A stretch of 64,000 bases of DNA. Source: Methylobacterium sp. Leaf91 (lineage in GTDB: Bacteria > Pseudomonadota > Alphaproteobacteria > Rhizobiales > Beijerinckiaceae). The stretch lies in contig NZ_LMMP01000012.1 in NCBI RefSeq assembly GCF_001422815.1, positions 132,719 to 196,718 on the forward strand. The letters are read 5' to 3'. A program made the translations under genes and the position numbers. Positions 1-8,337 of this stretch are shown piece after piece. Positions within the stretch are counted from its first letter, which is position 1. Each line of letters starts with the position of its first letter. Under the pieces are notes generated by a model, which did no database searches, was not told the DNA's origin, and saw only the letters and a list, made by a program, of their open reading frames with translations.

Positions 1-1
1 C

Positions 2-568
2 GATTCCGGGACGGCCGAACCCGGCACCCTCGTCCTGCATGCGGGGGCCGTCGCCGTCACGGTCCCCGCCAATGCGCGTCCGATCTCCCTGACGGTCGGT
101 CCGGCGCATGTGGCCACGCGTCCCGGGATGGCGACGGAGTTCGTCGTTCGCTGCCGTCCGGCCGAGGGGCTTACCGGCTGGACCGGCGGGACGGACGCCG
201 AACTCTCCTGCCTCTCGGGCTCTGTCGAAGTGGTGGCGGAACCGGGCGCGCCGCCGACGGTTCTGGCCGCCGGCCAGGGGGTCGGCACGAAGCGTGGGGC
301 GCGGGACATTCATTCCATCGACACGGCGACGACAGCGGCGTGGCGGCGCGGCCTTCTCGTCTTCCGCGACACGCCGTTGTCTCAGGTCGTCAATGATCTC
401 AACCGCTATCGCCCCGGTCGGATCGTGCTGGGCAGTTCGGCGGCCTCCGCCCGGCGGGTGACGGGCATCTTCCACCTGTCCCGTCCGGAGGAGGCACTCA
501 CGAACATCCGCACCGCCCTCGCTCTCTCCGAATTCAGGCTCGGCGACCGGCTCGTCATCCTGCGCTGA
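2..568 (+). CDS. FecR-family anti-sigma/signal transducer, C-terminal part (5' end outside window)
   Basis: The frame is open from the left edge, so the N-terminus lies outside the window. The visible part has the FecR periplasmic beta-rich region (an AEPGTLVLHAG stretch, then a run of short strands) and a C-terminal segment with DTPLSQVVNDLNRY, the usual FecR C-terminal STN-like domain. FecR proteins sit in the inner membrane and relay the signal of a loaded TonB receptor to an ECF sigma factor. A TonB receptor with an STN domain follows after about 100 bp, which fits a fecI-fecR-fecA type iron-signalling operon. The sigma factor is presumably further left; this is inferred, not seen. Confidence 0.85.
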   Translation, partial: DSGTAEPGTLVLHAGAVAVTVPANARPISLTVGPAHVATRPGMATEFVVRCRPAEGLTGWTGGTDAELSCLSGSVEVVAEPGAPPTVLAAGQGVGTKRGARDIHSIDTATTAAWRRGLLVFRDTPLSQVVNDLNRYRPGRIVLGSSAASARRVTGIFHLSRPEEALTNIRTALALSEFRLGDRLVILR

Positions 569-672
569 CCCGTCACGGACTTTTCTTGCGGGGTGACGGG
601 CTCCGCAGCGTCTCAGGAATCAGACGGGCGATCACGACCCGTCGCACAGCGGTGGCAAGCCGCCTTGAGACG

Positions 673-3222
673 ATGGGGCTGATGACGGTGCGGCGTAGCA
701 GACAAGACCGGGGACGGGACCAGTACCGGATGGCCATTGGATTGAGCGGTCTCGCGACATTGGTCGCCGTCATGCCGGCTCCGGCTTCGGCGGCGATCGA
801 GCATGCCGGCCCGTCTGCAACGATGGGTCGGTTACATCTCGTCCAGGCATCGGCACTCATGCCGGCCCAGGACGCGGCGATCGACTTCGCCCTTCCCGCC
901 ATGCCCCTCGACGAAGCGCTCGCGGCCTATGGCGCGGCCAGTGGCGTTCAGTTGATCTATGACAGCAGCGCCACCCGACATCTGCGCTCGATCGCAGTCG
1001 TCGGACGCTACGACCGTGCCGAAGGGTTGCGGCGGCTCCTGGCCGGCACGGGACTGACGCCCCAGTTCACCGCCGAGCGATCCGCCACCCTCCTGCGCGT
1101 GGTGGCACAGGCCGGTATCGTCGCCCCGGATCAGGCCGGGGCCGTTGCCCTCGACATGCTGGAGGTGTCGGGCGAGAACGCCATCGGTCCCGTCCACGGC
1201 TATGTCGCCCGCCGCAGCGCCACCGCGACCAAAACCGGAACGCCGATCCTGGAGACCCCTCAGGCCATCAACGTGGTTGGGCGGAAGGAGATCGAGGACC
1301 GTCAGGCCCAGAGCGTCAGTCAGGCCCTGCTCTACACGCCCGGCGTGATGAACCAGTACGGCACGGATGTGCGCTATGATTGGCTCTACGTCCGCGGCTT
1401 CGTGCCGGGCCGCTACCTCGATGGATTGCGGTTGCCCTTCGGAGCCCGGGGCTACTCGCAACCGCGTGTCGAATCCTATGGTCTCGAGCGTGTCGAGTTG
1501 CTGAAGGGGCCATCGTCGGGACTGTATGGTCAGAATTCCCCAGGGGGCCTACTCAACCTCGTGAGCAAGCGTCCGACGGCGACACCTCTTCGTGAAATCC
1601 AACTCCAGACCGGTAGTTTCGGGCGTGCGCAAGCCGCCTTCGACCTGTCCGGGCCGATCGATCCTGAAGGCAGGATCCTCTATCGGCTGACCGGTCTGGC
1701 CCGCACCACGGGAACGCAGCTCGACTATCTCGAGGAAGACCGCGTCTTCATCGCGCCGAGCCTCACTCTGCGGCCGGATGCCGATACGTCCCTGACGATC
1801 CTGTCACAATATCTCAACATCGATTCGCCCGGCGGGGGAGCGCCTCAGGGCTTGCCCGCCCTGGGCACACTCTACGCGAACCCGAAGGGCCGCATCCCTA
1901 CGAAACGCTTCATCGGAGAGCCGAATTACGACCGGTTCAAGCTGCAGCAAGGCTTCATCGGATACGCGTTCGAACATCGCTTCAACGACGTCTGGACCGT
2001 CCGGCAGAACCTGCGTTACTCGCATGTCGACGCCAATACCCAGCGTGTGCAGGCAATCGGCCTCGGCGCCGATAACAGCACGCTCTCCCGCTACGCCTGG
2101 GCCTTCCCGGAGAGGTCCGACCTGTTCAACATCGACAACCAGGCCGAAGCCCGCTTCTCCACCGGCCCCTTCGCGCATACGCTTCTCCTCGGCGCGGACT
2201 ACCTGCGCGAGGATGCCCGGTACGATGAGTCCCAGCTCCGGATCGTGCCATCCGTCGACGTGTTCGCCCCGGTCTATGCAGGCACGGTCACACGTCCCCC
2301 GCTCGGGACGCGGATCACCCAGGGACGAAACCAGACCGGACTCTACGCGCAGGACGAGATCCGCTTCGGCGGCTTCCGCCTGACCGTCAGCGGGCGTCAG
2401 GATTGGGCCGACGCGGTGACCCGCACGACGAATGCCGCGACCGGCGCGCTCACGCGAGTGAAACAGGATGACGCTGCCTTCACGGGCCGCGTCGGGCTGA
2501 GCTATCTGCTGGATGGCGGATTGGCGCCTTACATCAGCTACGCCACCTCGTTCCAGCCGACGGCCGGGACGAACCGCGCCGGTCAGCCCTTCGCACCGAC
2601 GGAGGGTGAGCAGATCGAAGGCGGCATCAAGTTTCAGCCGCCCGGTACGAACCTCCTCATGACGGGAACGGTATTCGATCTGACGCAGAAGAACGTTCTG
2701 ACACCGGACCCGACGGATTTCCGGTTCAATGCACAGACCGGCGAGGCCCGCGTCCGCGGCGTGGAACTGGAGGTCAAGGCAAGCCTGACCGAGAGTCTCG
2801 ACCTGATCGCCTCCTACGCCGCCATGAACAGCGAGATCACCAAGGCGAATGCGAACGCGGCCGGGGCAAGCATCATCGGGAACGAACTCCCCTTCGTGCC
2901 CCAGCACCAGGCATCGGCTTGGCTCGACTACACGTTCCGAACGGGCGATTGGGCCGGGCTCGGTCTCGGGGCAGGCGTGCGCTACATAGGCGCCTCGGTG
3001 GGGGACAACGCCAACCTCTATCATATCCCGGTCGTCACCCTGGTCGACGCGGCCGTTCGGTATGATTTCGGCTACCGCTATCCAGCGCTGAAAGGCGTGG
3101 ATCTCGCCGTCAATGCGACGAACCTGTTCGATAAGACCTACGTATCGACCTGCATCGCCGCGACCGGCTGCTTCTACGGCAATCGTCAAACCGTGCTGGC
3201 GACGCTGCGCTACCGTTGGTGA
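673..3222 (+). CDS. TonB-dependent siderophore receptor with STN signalling domain
   Basis: This is an outer-membrane receptor for ferric siderophore uptake, about 849 residues. After a signal peptide ending near ASAA comes an STN domain (about residues 69-135, with MPLDEALAAYGAASG and LLAGTGL). The plug domain follows (ETPQAINVVGRKEIEDRQ, then ERVELLKGPSSGLYGQNSPGG). The 22-strand barrel ends in an aromatic residue (RYRW), as expected for outer-membrane insertion. The STN domain marks a transducer-type receptor that signals to FecR, and a FecR gene lies just upstream. I prefer the ATG at 673 or 682; a TTG at 586 would extend the N-terminus with residues unlike a signal peptide. The substrate cannot be named from sequence. 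Confidence 0.93.
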   Translation: MGLMTVRRSRQDRGRDQYRMAIGLSGLATLVAVMPAPASAAIEHAGPSATMGRLHLVQASALMPAQDAAIDFALPAMPLDEALAAYGAASGVQLIYDSSATRHLRSIAVVGRYDRAEGLRRLLAGTGLTPQFTAERSATLLRVVAQAGIVAPDQAGAVALDMLEVSGENAIGPVHGYVARRSATATKTGTPILETPQAINVVGRKEIEDRQAQSVSQALLYTPGVMNQYGTDVRYDWLYVRGFVPGRYLDGLRLPFGARGYSQPRVESYGLERVELLKGPSSGLYGQNSPGGLLNLVSKRPTATPLREIQLQTGSFGRAQAAFDLSGPIDPEGRILYRLTGLARTTGTQLDYLEEDRVFIAPSLTLRPDADTSLTILSQYLNIDSPGGGAPQGLPALGTLYANPKGRIPTKRFIGEPNYDRFKLQQGFIGYAFEHRFNDVWTVRQNLRYSHVDANTQRVQAIGLGADNSTLSRYAWAFPERSDLFNIDNQAEARFSTGPFAHTLLLGADYLREDARYDESQLRIVPSVDVFAPVYAGTVTRPPLGTRITQGRNQTGLYAQDEIRFGGFRLTVSGRQDWADAVTRTTNAATGALTRVKQDDAAFTGRVGLSYLLDGGLAPYISYATSFQPTAGTNRAGQPFAPTEGEQIEGGIKFQPPGTNLLMTGTVFDLTQKNVLTPDPTDFRFNAQTGEARVRGVELEVKASLTESLDLIASYAAMNSEITKANANAAGASIIGNELPFVPQHQASAWLDYTFRTGDWAGLGLGAGVRYIGASVGDNANLYHIPVVTLVDAAVRYDFGYRYPALKGVDLAVNATNLFDKTYVSTCIAATGCFYGNRQTVLATLRYRW

Positions 3223-3240
3223 ATGGCTGAAGAGGACCCA

Positions 3241-3277
3241 GTCCCAAGCAAAACGGCATTGCCGCTTTGCTTGGGAC
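3241..3277 (+). terminator. Strong hairpin after the TonB receptor gene
   Basis: A perfect 12-bp inverted repeat (GTCCCAAGCAAA at 3241-3252 and TTTGCTTGGGAC at 3266-3277) lies 18 bp after the receptor stop. The loop contains a further CGG/CCG pairing. It is placed as a terminator, but no clear T-run follows, so it could instead be a repeat element or an mRNA 3' stabiliser. Confidence 0.5.
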
Positions 3278-3745
3278 TTATCAAATTTTGCCTGCTGGCT
3301 GAATTTGAACATTTTGACGAAAGCGCAAAGATTATCTACTTTGCGCTATTCGTTTGGCAAATCGCGGCAATCTGCGTTGCTGCACGCGATCATATCGGCA
3401 TCCACGCGGCCGAATATCCCTCGCCATTGTTCAATGATGCCTGAACGTTGCAGTCGTTGGCCTGTATAGGAAACGAAGCGGCGAGGAACCATTTCGCACA
3501 CGATGCGATCGTCGGCGCAGGCCCCGTTTGCGTAGGCCGGCGGGACGTAGGCGACGCCAGCCTTCCCAGACATCGTAATGCGCTGCCACCAAGACAGCGC
3601 GACTTAGAAGTCGGTCCGCTCGGTAGTGAAGTACTGGCCATTTTCGACGGTGCTAGGATGCGCCGCCCAACTTGAATATGGGGGTATCCTCCGTAATCGG
3701 CACCATTACGCCACGGCCTGCCCCATCTGGTGGCCCAAGTACAAA
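3278..3745. other. Non-coding or decayed stretch
   Basis: No confident gene is visible. A minus-strand frame at 3346-3573 (75 codons) encodes a Cys-containing peptide with a CADDRIVCEMVPRRF segment. It has no recognisable family and no convincing ribosome binding site, so I leave it as a possible hypothetical ORF only. The stretch borders a transposase remnant and is probably part of the same scar. Confidence 0.35.
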
Positions 3746-3746
3746 G

Positions 3747-3945
3747 TTAGCGCATCATCGGTCGTGTGACGGTGGCGGGGCGAGTGAACGGCGCTGAGCT
3801 GCTTGGCTCTTCTGACCAGATGACGACCTCTGGCGCTGGCGGGTGGCAGCCGACCGACGAGTGTGGACGGATGCTGTTGTAGCGCCTCCGCCATAGCTCG
3901 ATCACGAGGCTGGCCTCCTTGAGTAATCGGCAGATGAATAAGCTG
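3747..3945 (-). pseudogene. IS3-type transposase C-terminal remnant
   Basis: A minus-strand frame carries the terminal signature of IS3-group integrases: ELWRRRYNSIRPHSSVGCHPPAPEV, matching the usual E-W-R-x-x-Y-N-x-x-R-P-H-S-S-L-G-x-x-P-P-A form. The reading frame upstream of this motif loses similarity, and no DDE catalytic region or terminal inverted repeats are visible. It is therefore a decayed fragment. Its position next to the altered end of the neighbouring oxidoreductase suggests that past insertion or deletion shaped this locus. Confidence 0.7.
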
Positions 3946-4105
3946 GCAGAACGAGCCCGGGCCGAATTGGGCTGCTGGATGGTTAGCCCAGTCGTCGCAA
4001 TCATCCTGGACGTCCGCAAGCGGACGCGTCCCCCATCGGCGGCCCTACCGAGCCCTCGCGCCGCGGCTAGAGCTGCGCCCGACCACGTTGGGTCGGGACA
4101 CATCT

Positions 4106-5119
4106 CTAAGCCTCTGTTTGCCGCGCTCTTTTTCGCCGAACCGGCATCCACTTCGGCGGATCGTTGCTTTCCATGAACCGATGCGCCTCGGCGATGCCAT
4201 CGAGTTTGAAGGTTTTCGCGATGACTGGCTTGAGTGCCCCTGACGCGAGGCCCTCGACGATATACACTTTGGCCTTCCGAAGACGCTCTGGGTCCTGGGT
4301 GATCTCGAAGAGTTGGTAGCCACGCACGGTGAGGTTCTTGCCGAGCAGCGACAGGACCGGGATCGTGATGGGCGTGGTGTCGAGCGCGCCGTACTGAAAG
4401 AAGATCCCGAGGGAGCTCAACGCCTCAAGGATCTTACCGACCTCCGGTCCGCCGACCGGGTCGAAGGCGACGCGAGCGCCCTTGCCGTCCGTGATCCGCC
4501 TCACCTCGGCGACGAGGTCCTGCTCCTCCGTGGCGATGACATGGGCGGCACCATGGGCCAGGAGTTCGTCGCGCTTGTTGCTGCGCCGGGTCAACGCAAC
4601 GGGGATGGCGCCAAGCGCCTTTGTGATCTGAATGGCGGCGAGCCCGACGCTGCTGGACGCAGCGCGGATCAGCACCGTCTCGCCGGCCTTCACGTCCGCG
4701 ATGTCGATCAGCGCGCCGTAGGCGGTCGTGAACATCATCCAGGCGGCGGCCGCCTCCTCCCAGGACAGCGTCTCCGGGTGCTTCACTACACCGGTGGCCG
4801 GTGCGTTCACGAGTTCGCCGTGCAGGCCGTACTCCCCCAGCATGAAGCAGGGAATTACACTGACGGCATCGCCCAGCGCGAGGCCATCGACGTCCGGTCC
4901 GAGAGCTTCGACGGTGCCGGCGGCCTCGTACCCGAGGATGGCTGGGAAGGTCGGCTCGGTGACGTACTGGCCGGTCCGGAACATCACCTCGGCGCGGTTC
5001 AGACCCATCGCCTTGACCCGGATCTGGACCTCGCCGGCCTTCGGCGCCGGTACCGCCACGTCCTCGACCTTGAGGACCTCGGGGCCCCCGATTTCATGGA
5101 AGCGTACGATGCGCGTCAT
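4106..5119 (-). CDS. Zinc-independent MDR-family NADPH:quinone oxidoreductase-like alcohol dehydrogenase
   Basis: A 337-residue medium-chain dehydrogenase/reductase of the quinone reductase branch. It has an N-terminal GroES-like domain (EIGGPEVLKVEDV, GLNRAEVMFRTGQY) and a Rossmann domain with ASSSVGLAAIQ followed by KALGAIPVALTRR. The Cys/His zinc ligands of classical alcohol dehydrogenases are not evident, so NAD(P)H-dependent reduction of quinones or enals is the likely chemistry. After HRFMESND the protein continues PPKWMPVRRKRARQTEA instead of the usual short ending of the form IGKIVVTV. The C-terminus therefore looks replaced, probably by the rearrangement that left the IS3 remnant downstream. 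The gene diverges from a LysR regulator, its likely controller. Confidence 0.88.
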   Translation of the reverse strand: MTRIVRFHEIGGPEVLKVEDVAVPAPKAGEVQIRVKAMGLNRAEVMFRTGQYVTEPTFPAILGYEAAGTVEALGPDVDGLALGDAVSVIPCFMLGEYGLHGELVNAPATGVVKHPETLSWEEAAAAWMMFTTAYGALIDIADVKAGETVLIRAASSSVGLAAIQITKALGAIPVALTRRSNKRDELLAHGAAHVIATEEQDLVAEVRRITDGKGARVAFDPVGGPEVGKILEALSSLGIFFQYGALDTTPITIPVLSLLGKNLTVRGYQLFEITQDPERLRKAKVYIVEGLASGALKPVIAKTFKLDGIAEAHRFMESNDPPKWMPVRRKRARQTEA

Positions 5120-5245
5120 GGGTTGTTTCCTGTCGTGGGCGCCATTCCCGCGGATCGCGGATGGGCTGGTGTCTCGAACCTAAGGACGGGCGACTGCTGC
5201 GATAACCTGCTAGTTTCTGCGCGCGGTGATGAATGGAAGTGAACA

Positions 5246-6130
5246 ATGCGCGCGAGCGAGCTCGGTGAGATGTCGACCTTCCTGGCCGTTGCCAAGCATC
5301 GCAGCTTCCGGAAAGCCGCAACTGAGCGTGGCGTCGCTTCCTCCGCTGTCAGCCATGCAATCCGCAGCCTTGAGGAACGCATCGGCGTTCGGTTGCTACA
5401 GCGCACGACCCGATCCGTTGCTTTGACCGACGCAGGCGAACGCTTTCTCGCCGAACTCGCACCCGCCTTCGACCAGATCGCGAGGGCTCAGGAGAGCCTG
5501 AACACCTTCCGGGAGACGCCGTTCGGCATGGTCAGGATCAACCTGCCCACCTCGATTGCCCCCTTCCTGCTGCGCGACGTCCTGGTTCCGCTGACCGAGG
5601 GAAATCCGGGTCTGCACCTGGACGTCGTGTCCACAGACCGCTTGGTCGACATCGTCGAGGAAGGTTTTGACGCCGGCATCCGGTTCGGCGAAGTGCTATC
5701 CCGCGACATGGTTGCCATCCGGATTGGCCCGGTGCAGCGTCTCGTCGTGGTGGCTTCGCCGGATTACCTGAGCAAGAACTCTCGTCCAGAGCATCCACGG
5801 GACCTCGCACGGCATACCGGCATCCGATACCGCTTCCCCAGTGGCAAAATCTTCAACTGGCGGTTCGAGCGCGACGGCGAGGCCATCGAGGTCGAGGTCG
5901 ATGGTCCTATCACCCTCGACGACCAGCAACTGATGATCGAGGTGGCCGCCAAGGGAGGCGGCCTCGCCTACGTCTGGGAGGATCGCGCCAGGCCGTACCT
6001 CGACGCCGGGACACTGGTCCTGTGCCTGGAGGAATGGTGCCCCATAAAGGGAGACCTGTTCCTTTACTATCCCAGCCGGCGGCACGTCTCCGGAGGTCTC
6101 AAGGTCCTCATCGACCGCATGCGGATCTGA
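5246..6130 (+). CDS. LysR-family transcriptional regulator
   Basis: A 294-residue LysR-type regulator. Residues 1-65 form the winged HTH (FLAVAKHRSFRKAATERGVA, then SHAIRSLEERIGVRLLQRTTRSVALT), and residues 90-294 form the periplasmic-binding-protein-like effector domain. It is transcribed divergently from the quinone oxidoreductase gene with 126 bp between the start codons, the classic arrangement in which a LysR regulator controls its neighbour. The effector is unknown. The sequence resembles the large LysR subgroup that governs oxidoreductase genes. Confidence 0.92.
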   Translation: MRASELGEMSTFLAVAKHRSFRKAATERGVASSAVSHAIRSLEERIGVRLLQRTTRSVALTDAGERFLAELAPAFDQIARAQESLNTFRETPFGMVRINLPTSIAPFLLRDVLVPLTEGNPGLHLDVVSTDRLVDIVEEGFDAGIRFGEVLSRDMVAIRIGPVQRLVVVASPDYLSKNSRPEHPRDLARHTGIRYRFPSGKIFNWRFERDGEAIEVEVDGPITLDDQQLMIEVAAKGGGLAYVWEDRARPYLDAGTLVLCLEEWCPIKGDLFLYYPSRRHVSGGLKVLIDRMRI

Positions 6131-6396
6131 TCGAACGATAGCCGACTGACGGCAAACCACCCGACCTTACCGTTGAGCGAACCGGCGGTTGGTGATTGAA
6201 AACAACAACACCCCGCCCAAGCCGGTAACGTTGACCACCTGAGCTACCGTAACCTTTGCCTTACGGCCAAACGCATCAGCCCTGCCCCTTGAAGACGAGG
6301 CTTTTCTCATATCGGCGATCTGTCCTGCTGACGCCGGAGACAGTCGTGCGATGCACCGGAGAGGTGACGCGAAGCTCTTTCTTTCTCGTGCGTCTT

Positions 6397-7149
6397 TCAA
6401 GTCCCGAGCATGTCCGCCTCTGCCCTGCCCACGGCCGCAGCCTGTTGCTGGGCGACGGCCCTGTCGGATCTGCGCTTGAGACGGAGGCCGATGGCAATGA
6501 CGAGGGTAGCGCCGAGCACACCTGTCGCGTGCGGGACCAAGCCCTGCAGGGTTGGGGGCATGAGCGCGACCATGTGCTCTTGAACGAGCCGATCCGTCGC
6601 GATCATCTCGCCGGCCACCCAACCCAACAGCCCGCCGCCGAACCAAATCAGGATCGGGAACCGGTCGATCAGCCGGGTGATCAGGCTGGCGCCGACCACA
6701 AGCAGCGGTACCGAGAGAGCCAGGCCGATGATGAAGAGTTCGTCGTGTCCCTTGGCGGCGCCCGCCACCGCGACGACGTTGTCGAAGCTCATCACGGCGT
6801 CGGCCACCACGATCGTCCAGATCGCCTTGGGCAGGCTGGAATGCTCCTTGATGGCGCTCTCATCCTCCTCCTCGCCGCGCACGAGCTTGACCGCGATATG
6901 CAGCAGGATGAGGCCACCGGCCACCTTCAGCAGGGGCACCGCCAGCAATTGCGAGATGATGACGGCGAAGAAGATCCGCAGCAGAGCCGCCGCGAAAGCG
7001 CCCGCGAATACGCCGATCCGCCGCTGCCGCTCGGGCAGGCCGCGGCAGGCCATGGCAATGACCACCGCATTGTCGCCCGACAGGATGATGTCGATCCAGA
7101 CGATCTGCAGGAGCGACAACAGGAAGGAGGAGGTGAGGTAGGATTCCAC
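6397..7149 (-). CDS. TerC/YjbE-family integral membrane protein
   Basis: About 250 residues with seven or so hydrophobic segments. TerC-family signatures are present: WIDIILSGDNAVVIAMA near the N-terminus and VVADAVMSFDNVVAVAG in the middle, with acidic residues inside membrane helices. Family members are linked to manganese/metal efflux or metal loading of exported enzymes, and to tellurite resistance. I choose the GTG at 7149 (MESYLTSSF) over an ATG at 7224 because the family normally begins just before the first membrane helix and AGAGG lies about 10 bases upstream. The 150-bp leader holds two hairpins (see findings). The C-terminal tail is Ala/Gln-rich and not conserved. Confidence 0.88.
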   Translation of the reverse strand: MESYLTSSFLLSLLQIVWIDIILSGDNAVVIAMACRGLPERQRRIGVFAGAFAAALLRIFFAVIISQLLAVPLLKVAGGLILLHIAVKLVRGEEEDESAIKEHSSLPKAIWTIVVADAVMSFDNVVAVAGAAKGHDELFIIGLALSVPLLVVGASLITRLIDRFPILIWFGGGLLGWVAGEMIATDRLVQEHMVALMPPTLQGLVPHATGVLGATLVIAIGLRLKRRSDRAVAQQQAAAVGRAEADMLGT

Positions 7150-7253
7150 GTCGAAAACGCCTCTGCTGCTCCGGCTCGGCGAAGCGATCGAGCACTCGGC
7201 AGGTGCCCATTGTCCCGCCTGCACATGCGCAGACGGGCACCTCGGATAATCGG

Positions 7254-7290
7254 CAGAGCCGGCAATCCCCCCAAGGAGATACCGGCTCTG
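7254..7290 (-). terminator. Hairpin between tctC and terC
   Basis: A perfect 9-bp inverted repeat (CAGAGCCGG and CCGGCTCTG) with a 19-base loop lies directly after the tctC stop codon at 7300. It may terminate the tct operon. It also lies in the leader of the terC gene, so a regulatory role is possible. No T-run follows. Confidence 0.4.
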
Positions 7291-7299
7291 ATCGCGGGT

Positions 7300-8280
7300 T
7301 CAGGGATTGGCTTCGACGGCGGAGCGGAGCACGGGAGTCCACCGCGCCACCTCGCGTTCGACAAGCGCCTGCAGAGCGTCCGGGCCGGCCTCGGCATCCT
7401 TCGGCACCGTGCCGCCGAGATCGAGGATGCGCTTCGTCGTGCCCGGGTCCTTGAGCGCCGTCGCGAGAGCCGCCACGAGCTTGGCCCGGACATCCGCCGG
7501 CAGGCCTTTCGGCGCGAACACGGCGTTCCAGGCGCTGACCTCGTAGCCCGGCAGGCCGGCCTCCTTCGTCGTCGGCACGTCGGGCAGGCTCGGGGAGCGC
7601 TCGGGCGTCGCGATGGCATAGGCCTTGATCGTGCCGCCGGCGATCTGCGGGGCGACGTTGACGATCTGATCCGTCATGAAGTCGACCTGGTTCGCCATCA
7701 GGTCGTTCAGCGCAGGCCCCGTGCCGCGATAGACGACGAGCGTGGGTTTGGCGCCGGTGAGCGAGTCGAAGAGCACGCCCGTCGAATGCGAAACCGAGCC
7801 GACGCCCGCATGGGCCTGGTTTATCGAGGGGCCGCCCGCCTTGATCGCCTCGATGAAGCTTTTGAGGTCCTGCGCCGGGAAGCCCTTCTTGGCGACGATG
7901 ACAATCGGCGTGCCGGCGGCGAGGCCGATGGGATCGAAGCTCTTGGCCGGATCGTATTTCAGGCCCTTGAACAGGGCCGGTGCCGCGCCATGCGTGCCCA
8001 TGTGGCCCATCATGATGGTGTAGCCGTCGGGCGAGGCCTGTGATGCACGGGTGATGCCGGTGGTGCCGCCGGCTCCGGTGACGTTCTCGATGACGACCTG
8101 CTGGCCGAGCGCGCGGGACATGGGTTCGGCGACGATCCGCGCCACCACGTCGGTCGGTCCACCGGCCGCGAAAGGCACCACCATGGTGATCGGGCGCTGG
8201 GGATAGGTATCGGCTGCAGCGCTGACGGCGGCGAGCGCCGACAGGAGGCCGATGGCGAGAGCCCTTCTCATGTTCCTCAT
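7300..8280 (-). CDS. tctC: Tripartite tricarboxylate transporter substrate-binding protein (Bug/TctC family)
   Basis: A 326-residue periplasmic binding protein. A signal peptide ending near SAAADTYP is followed by the Bug-family opening YPQRPITMVVPFAAGGPTD and the ligand-loop sequence GAGGTTG. A later DVPTTKEAGLPGYE stretch is also typical. It captures a carboxylate and delivers it to the TctAB permease; the specific ligand is not predictable. It is the last gene of tctB-tctA-tctC, 57 bp after tctA. Two in-frame ATGs (8280 and 8271) are possible starts. Confidence 0.93.
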   Translation of the reverse strand: MRNMRRALAIGLLSALAAVSAAADTYPQRPITMVVPFAAGGPTDVVARIVAEPMSRALGQQVVIENVTGAGGTTGITRASQASPDGYTIMMGHMGTHGAAPALFKGLKYDPAKSFDPIGLAAGTPIVIVAKKGFPAQDLKSFIEAIKAGGPSINQAHAGVGSVSHSTGVLFDSLTGAKPTLVVYRGTGPALNDLMANQVDFMTDQIVNVAPQIAGGTIKAYAIATPERSPSLPDVPTTKEAGLPGYEVSAWNAVFAPKGLPADVRAKLVAALATALKDPGTTKRILDLGGTVPKDAEAGPDALQALVEREVARWTPVLRSAVEANP

Positions 8281-8337
8281 CCTTTTCGTTTCTGGTTATC
8301 GTGTCCGCCGTCGAAGGACGCCGGGGCGTCCGCGCCG

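Noticed and set aside
586..672. TTG-initiated extension of the TonB receptor
   Set aside because: The extra 29 residues are Arg-rich and do not belong to a signal peptide; ATG starts at 673/682 are better placed.
1804..3312. 502-codon minus-strand frame opposite the TonB receptor gene
   Set aside because: It is the antisense shadow of a clear receptor gene; its composition follows the plus-strand codon pattern and no family is visible.
6180..6260. Sequence with a tRNA-like D-arm string (CCACCTGAGCTAC)
   Set aside because: No matching acceptor, anticodon or T-arm can be built around it.
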